Shown: positions 10,125 to 22,600 of the stretch, piece by piece | Layout of the letters: the number at the start of each line of letters is the position of its first letter | How positions within the stretch are numbered: position 1 is the stretch's first letter | DNA from: Pomacea canaliculata | Taxonomy: Eukaryota > Mollusca > Gastropoda > Architaenioglossa > Ampullariidae | NCBI RefSeq assembly: GCF_003073045.1 | Contig: NC_037594.1 | Span: forward strand, 26,170,927-26,234,926 | Length of the DNA stretch: 64,000 bases | Direction of reading: 5' to 3' | Notes under the pieces: generated by a model | What the model was told of the DNA's origin: nothing | The model's input: the letters and a program-made list of their open reading frames with translations, nothing else | The model's database searches: none | Program-made: the position numbers and the translations under genes

Positions 10125-11902
10125 ATGTTCGCTCTCTCCGGCGTGGACCAAGGGCTGGGAGCCAGGTCTGCGTCTCTGTTGATGACATACTTGGTTCTCA
10201 TGCACACAGCTCCAGTCACACCCAAGTCTGTGTCCTCCAAATATTGTGTCACGAAAGATGGAAAACGTCTCAGCCCAGGTGAGTGCAGTTCAGTCTCTCA
10301 AATTACCCTTTGGCCCAAGATAATCAGACTAGATGTCTACAGGGTAAGACTCGTACCCTGGGAGTTAGTGCCAGATAAGCTTCGGAGTAGATGTTCGTTG
10401 GTTCCTTTGTCCACCATTGATGGGTATCTGGGGTACAAGGCAAAGGTGACAAAGGAAGAGGGTTAGACTCTACTTTGCACTTATCTCTAACACTCACTAG
10501 TTTATAGAACCTTCCAACCGTTGCTCAGTGTAAGACAACCTTCTTTATCACAAAACCTATCTGTATAAAACTGAACAAAGCTTGAGCAGTTGCACTCCGC
10601 TGTCACGCCACCTTCTCCAGCTGTCACGTTAGCGTGTGTCACTTGTCATTTCAAGTCACGCTCGCTGTCATGACGAGTTACATCATCTGTCGAGTCAAGG
10701 AAATCATTTGTTCGCATGTGGTTTCGCCATGTTTTTTTCCGACATTATGAAGTTCTGACACGTACGTTGAAGAGACTCACCTGTTGCCCTCCTTACTTTT
10801 AAAACACACCTGTGTCATTAATCCGTTTTTTTTTTTTTAAAAAAGAGAAAGTCAAGTAAAATGGAAAATTAAGCTTCAGTTCGTTGCGAATCGTTTCTGT
10901 TTAAAATATCAGATTACAAAATTAAAATAATGTTTCAAACACAGATAGTTCTCGAAAGTTTTAGTTACAACGACTTAGAAATTCAGTATGAATATTGCAG
11001 ATGAGACTGCCTACGTGTCCAGTGACGTTCCAGGAGGCCCGTGTGACGTGTGTCGTTGTTACATCACCGGGGATCTGATGTGTCACAAGCAGAACTGTGT
11101 CACGCCGATGTGTGTGGGTCCCTACGTCACCATGGGGCACAAGTGCTGCTGGAGCTGCCCCTTGGGTAAGTCAGAGAAAAAAACACATTTACTGCCTTTT
11201 GGGGGGGTGAGGAAAACTAAGGAAGAATAAAATCAAATACGTAAAGAGTAGGATAAATGTGAATCTCGTCTATTTATATGTGTGTTCATGTGGAAAACGT
11301 TGAAGGTTTTTAGTAGAATGTTGTGTTTAATAAGAGAAATTACACGGGACTCTTTTTTTGCTTCCACGTAGTCTCGTTCTCCGTCACGTGACCCTATGAC
11401 GTGTGGTTTCCATAGTGACAACCATGCCTCGAGAACGTGCTGCACCCGATTGCCACGAAAAGATGGAAAAGATTCAAAATTGTCTTTTCATCAGTTTCCG
11501 ACAGACAGAGCCTTACAAGCCTTACACACAGAGTGCGTCATACGATAAAATGACGTCAAATCTTCGCAATAACCTCAGACACTTCCTGTGCGTGTGACGT
11601 CATAAAGAGACTGACGTCACAAGGATATAAATAATTGATATTTACCTGTCCTCATTTCAGGAAACAACTGCTTGCTGCCCTCAGGGGCTGTGCTGTACGC
11701 CGGGGACAATGTGGACCAGGATGGCAAGACCTGCTTCTGTCCCCAGCAGAACGACAAGAACATGTACGGCGTGCGACAGCGACAACACTACACCGCCGTG
11801 TGCGTGCAGCACGTGTCGGCATCAAGTTTGTCAACAAAGCCAACGGATAATCGGAGGAAGACTGTTTCTTCCATCCTGGGTGCAAGGTTGACGAATAATT
11901 AG
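10125..11902 (+). CDS. Gene C: secreted single-VWC protein (3 exons)
   Basis: Predicted protein of 186 residues. Exons are 10125-10278, 11001-11165 and 11661-11902, and both introns (722 and 495 bp) are phase 1. The first in-frame ATG is at 10125; the open frame upstream begins only with GTG. Residues 1-28 form a signal or anchor-like N-terminus (SLLMTYLVLMHTA). One complete ten-Cys VWC spans residues 41-104 (CVTKDGKRLSPG...CDVCRC...CxxxxCVG...CCWSC). Unlike in A and B, it is itself cut by an intron after its first dozen residues. After PLG comes the family module (GNNC..SGAVLYAGDNVDQDGKTCFCP...AVC, residues 107-145), then a basic Ser-rich tail with no Thr repeats. Intron 2 contains a THAP-derived repeat. 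No AATAAA was found close downstream. Function unknown; likely extracellular, with ligand or matrix binding through VWC. Confidence 0.8.
11262..11622 (+). mobile_element. THAP-derived dispersed repeat, copy 2 (in intron 2 of gene C)
   Basis: Same element as at 2889-3264, inserted in sense orientation in the last intron of gene C, ending about 38 bp before the acceptor. It retains the left end, the CACGTG site, a mutated RFX-like site (GTTTCCATAGTGAC), the ATG at 11424, the THAP start with the same internal frameshift, and three TGACGTCA palindromes at about 11552-11612. The right end lacks the final ACTCGTCTGCTTGA seen in the other two copies. Loosely similar GGATAAAT/GGATATAAAT flanks might be a target duplication but are imperfect. 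Confidence 0.65.
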
Positions 11903-14671
11903 GGTAACTGAACAGTGGTAATGAAAGAGCGACAAGTATTTAGGGTAAACTGTTTCTTCTACGACTTGACACACTGGCGAGAGCAGACTTTATATTTTGA
12001 TAGCTGGCCGAGTTCACGAACATGTCATTTAGGAGTGAAAATCTTCAGAGAGGGAATTAGGATGTTGGTTCCAAACACGCGAGCAACAGAGGTAGTAAGC
12101 AGTACAAAAGACAAACCAGTTTCAATATTGCTGATGTCCTGCTGCTGATTATCTTAAGAACTTTGTGACGAAGAAGGCCGATGAAATGTTGTGACTTGTT
12201 GTGATGATGATGTGTGAGGTACCTGGGCAGGTGTAACATCATGACACTGAAGACGCTGTGGCTGATGTCCGTAGAATTAATTAGTTAAGAACTGTCTCTA
12301 GAGATTCCCTATCAGTATATGTAGTCAGTTTATTTTTTTTAAACCACGTATTTGCTGTTTGTTTTTTATATTTTTTAAATTTTTTTTTGTATCTCGAGAC
12401 CTCTTTTGATGTTTGAACAACTGCTATTTGAGTAACGGCCAATTTAGTTTCTTTTTTGACGAGTAACTGGTAAGATGTTGTGTTCATCATCTCTGATGCA
12501 ATGAATGACTACTTGTTACTATCCTGCTGACATATTCACAACTGTGACTAGTTTTGGTCTTTCGGTAAAGTCTTACATTAGTAACATCTATTTGTTTGTC
12601 TTTATGCACTTGTAACCCGCCTACTGGTTGTTAGAGCTCCTGTTTGTCGCGTATTCGTGTCACGTGACTATAAACTGTTAAAGACCCACCCGAGTGTGAA
12701 CATTTTCTTAACAAAAGGTTAACGAGTGCAACATGCTTTCTACATAATCGGGTGAAGTTGACTTTAAAATAATAATTTCCCAAATATGACTATTTTTTAA
12801 ATCTTCAAACAACAGCATTCTCACTGGCCACTAAGAAAGCAGAAAAATAGAGTGAAACCTCTGTGACGTCATAAGGAAAAGCGAGGCTCACGCTGGGTTC
12901 AAAAGGTTACGATGTCAGATGTGACCGGCACTTTGTAGTCACCGAAGGTGATATCGTCTGGGTGTGGATGACAAACACAACCTTATTGGATAACCATTCC
13001 CGATTCTCATTCATCCGAATTAAGAGAAAATACAAAAAGTTTTTACCTGGGCTGACGAGGTGCGATTCAGAAGCTGTGGCGATAACGTCTCACAAGTACA
13101 ACCCTCGACCTCCGAGCACTCGTTAGAGCAAAGATTTTCTAATTCCCGATCTTAGTGAATACAATGTTCTTTTTAATCCTCGATACCCGCCCTTCACTTC
13201 TTATTAAGTTTACAACCTGTTGGTGTTGGTGACAAAATGGACAAAAGTCCAATGTCTGTATCTTACCGACACGTCAGTGTGACCAGACTCTCATGATATT
13301 GATTCCACGTGTACTTGTGATCCCCGTTAGGATTTGTTATTTTCGTTTAAATCCCTTTGTAAACTTTCTACGTTGCCAAGTTTTTTTCCCATGTCAAATT
13401 GAAATGCCTGCTGTTGCTGCCATGGATTAGGTCCTGTGACTAAAGAGATTCGACACTCCAGGTCTTACCTTTTGTCCACGGCAGTTGTCTCCCGTTGGGA
13501 AGCACGTGATGAGGTGGGTGAGGTGAGGTGAGGTGAGGTGAGATCGACTGAAAGCAGATGGGTCATTCTCACACATCCACACACATTCACAGACAGATGT
13601 GCGGGTATATACGGACATATACAAAAAGAACATGTAGATACATTATCTCAACTCGCACCCAGTGACCAGCAGGAAAGTGAAGCGACTGATGTATAAAACA
13701 TATGACTCGCACTCGTATATAAAAAGGAGAGGACATCTAAAGAATTTGCAGGAGCATTAAGCGAATTCGAGGCCAGAATAGCAATGTTTACAGCTTCTCA
13801 TGTTAAGGGAACCTAAAGCGCACATCGCCATTTGTAAATAATTAAAAAGCTTCTATCGCCGTTTACGCAAAATGGCGCCCCCTTCTTTCCACTTTTTTAT
13901 TTTATTTTTATTTTTTTGTAAGAGTTTTTGTCCAGCTTTTCCGACTGTACTCTCTATGTTTCCATTTCTCATACATTCTTTTTCTCTTTTTCGTACAAAA
14001 CTGTGAGTTGCTGAATGCATCACACAATTATCACTTAAACTTTTGCGTATTTTTTCTCTCATTCTCCATCAACTAAATTTCATCCCAATGACAGACTCGC
14101 AAAAGCAGCCAATATCTTGTAACAAGGCAAATTTAAAGGAATACTATAGTGAAATTATTTTTAAAAAATCTGAGTGAATAATCTCACTCTGTTCTCGAGA
14201 TACAAACCAACAGACATTATCACTAACAACAAACACTCTCCCCTCGCACAGGAAGTGACGAAACAAAGGTCACAGCTGGCAAATCTGGGATCGTATGCTA
14301 ATAAGACAATCCCTAACATCTCAGGGTTAAATCTTTTGTGCATTCTGATGGCTGTATGCTTATATATGAGCACAAACCATGGATTTAAAAATCCACTTTT
14401 GTAAGCCTTTAACTAAGTATCGACGTCTGGTCAACAATCTGCCACGCAGCCTGTTTGTACGCATGCGCAAACAATACTCGCGATTACAATTTTTCTGAAG
14501 GATTTCCTGAAGTGAACTGCGTGGCTCGTTCAAAAAGCAGACGATCTGAAGGGACAGGGAGACAGCACTCCAAACACACAGGAAGAGGACAGTAAGACAA
14601 GCATCTCATCCCAACATCTGAAGAAAGATTTTTCCCTCTGTGACTGCCTGCTGCCGCTGGTGTCTGGCACC
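11903..14671. other. Spacer between genes C and D
   Basis: No supported gene. It holds a (GGTGA)n pentanucleotide run at 13511-13542, T-rich tracts near 12330-12390 and 13890-13920, and otherwise unique AT-rich DNA. Short frames have no domain. Confidence 0.55.
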
Positions 14672-16053
14672 ATGTTGCAGATGAATGTTGCTGCAATGCT
14701 GTTGCTGCTGCTGGCAGCTGCTCGGTGCTGTGACTCGGCGCCTGCGAATCACCAGGAGCACGACGAGGAGGCCGAGGAGAAGGAGCACGAGGAGCTGGAC
14801 GAGGAGGTGCACCACATGCATGGCATGAACAAGTGCAGAGGAGGATGCCCCCCAGACGTGGACTGCGAATTTTCCGTGACCCTGCCGGAAGTGTGTTGTC
14901 CAGTCTGCATGAAACACAGTAAGTTAGCGGCCTTCGCAAACAAATTATTAAAATATTTCTGAGCTTTCGATAAATGTCTCACGTGACTTGATTGGTGTTA
15001 TTCCATTGGCCGGCCATTCACTAGTCAAGCTTTTTTCATCTGAGGTGATTTTTCCTTGACTGACTTTATTGTCAGCTTTTGAGCTGCCACACTGTTTAAA
15101 GTTGTTCCATTCACGTAACTGACATGAGTGAGTCGGGGTATCGATACATCGAGCCTTGTACTTGTTCATCCGATGTACTCTTGATGTCTCATTTCTAATA
15201 GTTTTATAGACGGTGGCATGGACTTTCGAGTGAAGGGAGCATATCCTTAAAACTGGTAGAAACGGTGTAATTATGGATAAATCTTTGTCAGAGCCTCTCA
15301 CACACAAACAGAAGATCACCCCAATCTGTTTTATTGAGAAGATGGTTTTGTTGATTGGTTAAGTAAGAAAGTGCTTCTAACTTCAAGCGATTTCTCCCTG
15401 TCGGGGGAAAAAAAAAGGGGAAAACACCCGACGGCTAGATGTTTGTAAACCATTTGATCTTCAACTAAAACACAAAACTACTAGCTGTTACCTGATTTTT
15501 TTTCTCACTGATACATTACAGAAAAAACCAAAAATTTTTCTTGACTCTTATAAAACAAATGTCCTGTGATGCTGGAATGTGCCGACAATCGCAGGAATGT
15601 GTTTTTGTGGTTCATGCCCCTGGGAGACAACTCCAGAGCAAAATAAATAAAAATAATTAAAAATAACACCTTTCACCTTCTGAGTTCGGATAAAGCTTCA
15701 CGTATTTACAAAAATACACTCCAATTGAATATATGAAAGTAAAATCACCGCATTAAAAACTTTGTTAATCATTTAAACTTTTGTTGTTCTTCGTTCTTTT
15801 TATTTTACCGAGTAAAGGCTTCATGATCATGTTTTTTTGTCACTGTGAGCAGTCACCTGTGAAAATAGTTGTCACCCAGCGGTTCAGTTAGCTTTGTCAT
15901 TTTATCTCATGTCTTGTGATGTTAGAAGAAGAATCAAGTTCATCCGAGTCCCTCTCTTCTGAAACCGATGAATGTGCGAGCGTCCGATGCCTGCCCCCAG
16001 ACTGCTCCTCCCCCGTCAGGCCGCCAGGCAACTGCTGCTACGTGTGTGTGTAA
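14672..16053 (+). CDS. Gene D: short secreted protein with two half-VWC motifs (2 coding exons)
   Basis: Predicted protein of 124 residues. Exons are 14672-14918 and 15926-16053, with a 1007-bp phase-1 intron (GTAAGT...TTAG). The start is the first ATG at 14672; an in-frame GTG lies 12 bases upstream. Residues 1-23 are a signal peptide with a Leu-rich core, followed by an acidic, His-containing linker (about 27-52). Residues 55-79 are a VWC C-terminal half (C-x3-C-x5-C-x9-CC-x2-C), and residues 99-123 a second (C-x4-C-x4-C-x9-CC-x2-C), joined by a Ser/Glu-rich stretch. It then stops at V124. In A and B this position reads CPNG followed by the donor; here a single extra T turns the Asn codon into TAA, just before the conserved donor CG|GTGAGT at 16055/16056. 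So the product may be a truncated family member. The His/acid linker could bind metal, but that is speculation. Confidence 0.72.
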
Positions 16054-16344
16054 CGGTGAGTGAGCTTTGCTTTCATCTTGTTCACAGGTGATCTGAACTT
16101 GAGGTATGGGTGTGCAGATAAGTATCTAGGAATGCATATGAAAGTATTTATATCCATCTTTATGTAATAAAATTGTGCGTGAATATTTATGTGTGTGTGT
16201 GTGTGTGTGTTGGGGGAGGGAGACAGTTCCAAAACATGTCAACATTTTGTAAATTTTGATTACATTTTGTAAATCATCACACGAGGAAAGTGAGGTATAC
16301 TTGAGGTACGTAAGGTACTCAACCCTTCTGTCGTCTTTCTACAG

Positions 16345-16373
16345 AGTGGTGCCAGAAGAAATGCAATGTTTGA
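16345..16373 (+). other. Possible lost or untranslated third exon of gene D
   Basis: A strong acceptor (pyrimidine tract then ACAG) ends at 16344. If joined to the donor at 16055 it forms a 3'UTR exon. Read in the family phase, it would encode EWCQKKCNV and a stop at 16371-16373. In the present sequence the TAA at 16051 precedes it, so it would be untranslated. Confidence 0.35.
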
Positions 16374-16523
16374 CCTGAACAAGGAACAGGATTTATGGAT
16401 GTAGTCGAAGACGCCTTTAGACTCTTTCTTCTTTCTCCGACAATCTTCCACCATCATTTTTTTTTCTTTCACAAGCAAGAAAAGATAGGGTCAACACTAA
16501 TACAACAGTCGTCCAGCTAGACG

Positions 16524-16585
16524 CAACCTCAACCCAGCAGAGAGCCAAGATAGTCCCAACCTCAACCCAGCAGAGAGCCAAGATA
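16524..16585. repeat. 33-bp tandem duplication in gene D 3' region
   Basis: CAACCTCAACCCAGCAGAGA and its continuation occur twice, 33 bp apart, between the gene D stop and its likely poly(A) signal. Confidence 0.8.
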
Positions 16586-16678
16586 CACTCGACAAATGGC
16601 TCTAAAGCCTTATGCTAGGTGGCGCTGTTAGCTCTGTTGTATCCTAACTCTTCGTTCAATCTGTTCTGTCAGAATGTC

Positions 16679-16684
16679 AATAAA
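16679..16684 (+). terminator. Poly(A) signal of gene D
   Basis: AATAAA followed by TG-rich sequence (GTGAGTGGTGCAGTGTGTG), a good downstream element, 626 bp after the gene D stop. It suits a transcript ending near 16700 with the 3'UTR exon at 16345 included. Confidence 0.55.
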
Positions 16685-16699
16685 GCTGAATTCAGTGAG

Positions 16700-19600
16700 T
16701 GGTGCAGTGTGTGCAGTGAGTGTCTGTCGTGAGCACGGGTGGGCGGCAAGCAATGGTGTTGAGGTTTTCTTTAGTGTACAAAGGACGACAACGTAGGAGC
16801 GACGACGTTTTCGATGATGTTGACGATGACAATACGTGAGGGCATAGAAGACCATAAAATGTTAGGAGACGCTCACACACAATTAAATAGGATAAAATGA
16901 TAAAGAAGTTACTAAAAATACACACATTTATAATCTATTTTACAGGGTTAACTGACAAGCAATACTAAACACAATCACCCTTTGAAATCATTTAAACAGG
17001 ATCACCGGATAAATAACATTATTCAAAGTGAGCGAGTGTGGGTGTGTTGAGTAAATGAGTAGGACAGAAAAAAATAAAGAAAAGAACGGACAAACAAACA
17101 AACAAACAAACAAACAAATAAACAAAATAAATAAAGAAATAGCTTGATGAAGTGACATCCTAAGAAGGAAAAAGAAAAAAAAAACCAGTGCACATACAGC
17201 TGCTCCAACCACCTCTATGTCCCTCCCCTCTACATCCGCACAGAAAGTGATTATTCCTCTCACCGAGTAGAGAGGCAGCCTGCACTTCAATCGCTGCAAT
17301 CTGTCGGCTTTCAATAACCGAGCTGCAGCAGTCACATAAATACAAACAATATCTATTTTTCCCAACACAATCTTTGCTTGAAACCAATTAGTCCTGGCTG
17401 GCCAGACAGCAGATGGCTGCGGGAGTGAGAAACAAGATGAAATGGCCTCATACTGATGGGGATTATAGAAATGAATGTAGACCTACCTCAGTATGTTCTA
17501 CAAACTGCCGTAAGTAATTAATAGATGTAATTAAGATGTGAGTGTGTTTCACAAAGAGATGCAAGGCAGGCGAGCAGAGAACATCGTCACCCTGTTTCAA
17601 CCCCTGTCCACATTGAGAATAACCAGTAATAATGCTTAGCTCCACTCACTCAAAACCAAAATCTTCCAGTTACTTTCAAAATAAATCTTTATTCAAGTTC
17701 AGATCTCGAAATCCAGGTACAAGAAATGGAATACAAAAATAAACGCGACATGTTGTTAGGTGTGGGCATGCCGTGCTTGTCTCCAAGGCAAGTTTCCATA
17801 TTTACAACAAGACAGAAGGCAGACAGTGTGCATGAACAGTAAGGCGAACAGGATTGTCAGAAGAGAGTAGGTGAGAGGACAGACACACACACACCACGGC
17901 GAGCAGCAACGGTTTGTGGAGACTGGCGGAGGGATGCTCCGTGAAATACTCTCTCCTGTTGATGTGGCAGCACGAAGGCACTCTCCCCTCTTCACTGCAC
18001 CAAACACGAGTGTTTATTTACAGAGGAAACACGGGATTGTCATGCGTAAACATACTTTTGTCATAAAGAAAACACACTTTTGTCGTGCGTAAACACACGT
18101 TTGTCACAAGGAAGCGTCGGTTTGTCAGGAGTAAACATGATGTTTATTATGCTTTCACCAAGAGGCTTGACATGCAGACACACTTCCGGACAGGGATTTC
18201 TGTCTAACCCTCTCCACCCACACCCCCCTTGGTGTGTGCTTGCACAGTCACACACACACCCAGGCTCACAGTCACACCCAGTCTCACACACACACACCCA
18301 CAGGCTCTCTCACACACACACAGGCTCACACACACACAGACACAGAATCATGCGCATGCTTGTAATCTCAAGCACGAATGAACCTAGTCATTATCTGAAC
18401 ATTTCTGTCGGTAATTCACTTTTTTGAACCTACAAACCGATTTTCCCCCAAAACCATCTTTAATGTCCTGTATAACAAACTCTACTTTCTGTCGGTGAAA
18501 AGAAAACCATTTGATGTGAGTATTTAAAAAGCCGCTCATGTTAAAAAAATACTTGATTATGCTTTTAATAAGTTGATGAAATGTAAACACGACTTAATTT
18601 ATTTTTAATAAGCCACTAAAGGGTTGAAAATGTCTTAGATAATAATATTATTATATATTGAATAGTTTGTTAGTCCGTACACAGCTTGATTGTAATATGA
18701 GACAAGGATCATGTGTGGCATCAAACTCTTTCTTCCTTCTGTGAATGAAATCCGTTGCACACGGTTCCAGACCTTCGTTGTACAAGGTTTACATCTTCCT
18801 TTGTACTGTCTTCATTTAACATCCTTTTTTTTTCTAGCGAGCAGTTCCCAACTTTCCTGCAGCCCTTTCGCCCTCATCCCCCTCTTCCCTCATCCTGCAG
18901 CTTCCCAAGAGGAAGTAACTGTCGCCGTTAATTACGGCCCTTGAAGCCCCTACTAGGCTTTTACTATACATGTCTTCTGGTGGTCCCGATATGCATTTTG
19001 TTTATGTCCCTTTTCTCCCTCGAACTCGTTTGCCTTGGAGACGGGAAGTGTCTGTCTGGCATTTAATTATTCAACCCTCGCGGTTGTAAACCTTCCTTGT
19101 GCGAAAATGTCTTTTGTGTGAAGTCTTGCCTGTGACAACACTGACCGCGAGAATGTTTCCACCCAGACGATGCCGAGTAAAAACTTATATCCAAGTTAAC
19201 ATTCCTACAAAGTACACCCTTACCAGTTTAAATCTTTCTTATTTGCATTTTTCCATGAATAAACTCATGATTACAAATAAATATTCAAGAGCGGTAAAAA
19301 ATCTGAAGCGAAAATTATTTGACTTCAAATCGATGTCTTACAGGATCTCATACCTGTACAGAAAAAATTAGAATATAAGGGAGTTTAATATATTCATTTC
19401 ATTGTCAGTAATGATTTTTTAAAACTTGAAAACTTTTTGAAAAATATTTTGAATATGAGTTGTATTTTTGGGGTCATTATAACCGTTAGTTTGTCCGTCA
19501 ACAGTTCCAGAAAAAAACAAGGACTTGTCTATTTTATTTTTTATAGAACCCTTTCTTCTCTTAAGTTATAGAATAGCTTCCCTGTATACAATGTATATAA

Positions 19601-22600
19601 TATTTAACAACTCACTTGGTTCACCTGTAGAGAATACTTCCAAACAGGTATGTCAGTGACCACTGGTCACTAAGAGGAGGGACTAGTTTACCAGGTTCTA
19701 CCTCAAAATAGAAACCTACCCTTAAGGACCTGACATCATATCAAGATAGTATTGGGACCTAGTCGTAGGTTTGAACATTCATCTGCATACAGCTTTGCTG
19801 GTACATAATCTAGCTGAAAAATATTCAGGGTTTCCTGATTGATTGACATGCCTGTAATGCACTGAAATAATAATATGAAATAATAAATCTTTTTTTCAGC
19901 GTCACTTTTACTTGGGTTTGTTACGAGTATTTAGAGCCTTTTGACTGGCTTATTATTATTACTAGTATACACATTCCTGGTGAAAACTATCAGGACTTCT
20001 AAACGTGTCTGCACACAAAAGGGCTTGAAATAATTCCATGTTCATTTTCCAGTATTTTCCATGTCAAAGAAAATTTGCGTTTCCGCTGCATGATGATTTT
20101 TTCCAGCGATTTCTAAGATCGACACCTTACATAACCATAATATTTACTAGGATATATAGTTTTCTTGGTGCTAAACATTGTCAGCGTGAATTCCAACAAT
20201 TATTGCAATGTCCACTTCTGAAGCTTCTTGAAACAGGCGGAAAAGTATTTCTCAGATCGCATGTAATCAAAGGTTAAATCAAAGGTGATAAAAGCACGAC
20301 ACACATTCATTACAAATTATTCTGATATGTCCTCATTGCAGTTTCTCTGTTTGGCATTTCACTTTCAAATTCATTCTCCAAAAAAAATAAAACAAAAACA
20401 AAAAAAACAAAAAAACAAAACAAAATAACAACAAAAAAAAACAACAAACCAACAACCAAAAACAAAAACAAACCCATCCTCAACCCCAGCTTCGTCTTTC
20501 ATCTGATTCTCGGCTTCTGCCCATCCTTTCTTTAACCCTAAATTTTCGATTTTCTAGAAACAGCGGTCACTGTAAACAGTGAGAAGAAAATACAAACAAA
20601 CAAAAAAAAAAACAAACCCAAGCATACATACACACAAACTAACAAACATAAAACCACACACACCCACCTGTCATCTTGTTTTCTGACATCGGGACTATTT
20701 TACACAGCATAATATTATATGTTCTTTTTTCCCTTTCAGGGTTTTTAAAAAATCTTGAGAACAGATTGCTCACTCATAACCAGTTTAAAAAAATGCAGAA
20801 CATTCTATACAAACATCCGGATAACAGAAATACCGAGAACTTCAATCTTCACACAGAAAGAAAGAGAGAGAGAGGGAACGGATCATGTGATTGAGTGATG
20901 AACATAAAATAGTATGGACGGATTGAAGCATCTCTCCTGTAAACTGTATAACAGATTCAAACTATGTTTACAAAATAAAGGCACAGAAAGTAAATGTTGA
21001 CTAAAGAACCGCAAATCAAGACAAACGAAACTTTTGTTGCCGTGTTTCACTCCAAACAACAGAAGGTAGATGTTTGCAACTCCACTCACAAGGCACACAC
21101 AAAATCCACACTAAAAACACACACACTGGTCGTTAGAAGATCACTGCACAAAATGAACGATGGAGTGAACACTAGTCTCACTCAGTGTTTGGCTCGGACA
21201 CGGGTACACATCGGGGCAAAGGTCACGTGGGGAGACGAGGGAACAACAAACACAACTCGGATGATGAAATGTTTCGTGCCCCTCCTGATCTTGGAGACAC
21301 AGTTAAAAGCTTGTTTCTTCGAATATCGCCAAAATAAAAAAAAATATAATTAAATTTTTGTTTGAGACTGTACATCTGGCGTCTGTCAGTCCAGATGTAC
21401 AGCTGTTGTGGCTGTCGTAGACACATCACCACAAGTCTCGCAGAGTCGATCTTCAAGAATCACTTTCAACAAGTTTGAGAAACATTGAAGAACAAAAACA
21501 TCTTTTCTCTGGTGTATAACATCCAAGAAGGTCTGTTGGCACCAAGGCACCTGGTATACCTACACGACTGTTGACATCTGTGTTGACGGTTGTGTTGCTA
21601 CAGTCTTTGTCCATCATCCACAATGTTGTGTCCTCGCTCAGTTAATATTATTTTAAATGATGGAGCTGATCACTTAGTCAAAGTCACAAAAAGTCACATT
21701 TATTCACTATGTGTAGTAGATGCCAGATGATGTGTAGGGAATCGTTTCAGCAGCAGGCAGGTAACATCTGTAACAAGACAAAGTGATTTTGATAAATTTC
21801 CCTCGCGGGCTTCAAACACTTTGATAAACACACACTGTGATAGCATCCTTACTTACAGTACACAGACGATACTAGTCCATGCTATTAACATTCAGAATAA
21901 TACTTAGTACAGGTATAGTAGGGGTCATGTAATGTAAAGTGAGTAAGGAAAGCGTTGCCTAGAGACAGAAAAATGGTAACAGTGCCCAGGAGCTAACCAA
22001 AGCAGAATATGAATCGCGGTGTGTCCATCACTAATAGCAACAGATTGGTTCTAGACAAGTCTTTCTGAAATATGTTGCTGCCGAGGTCAATAAGACTAAA
22101 ATCCATGTTTTACACACTGAACCAACCCTCCTCCCCAAGTTTAAACAGAAGTAAGATTAGACGAAAGTGCAAGTGAAACGAGAGAAGCAAAGAAAAGTCA
22201 GATGAGGCTGGTGGTCAGTGATAGAGAGAAAAAAAATGTCAGTTTAGGTCGGATGTCAATAACGATGACGATGTGAGGAAATGTCAGGAGGGCGAGAAGG
22301 AAATGGTCATGATGACAATGACATTATTTTCTCAGAGTCCAACACCTACAGGAACAGCTGCTCAGTTGACATGTCACTAACTATCCCATCGAGAGCCTGT
22401 CAGTGACGTCACATACTTCATCTTTGATCACGTGCAGAGGCCCACGTGATCTGGAAGGGCCTTGACCTTACTGTCTACTGCCCTGCCACAAACAGATACA
22501 AATGTTTCGGGTCGCTCCATCTCGAGATCTCAAGGGCTGGGTAGCTGTGGGATGTCGAGGTTGGGGGACGGTGGTCACCCTCCACATGTGACGGCTCGCA

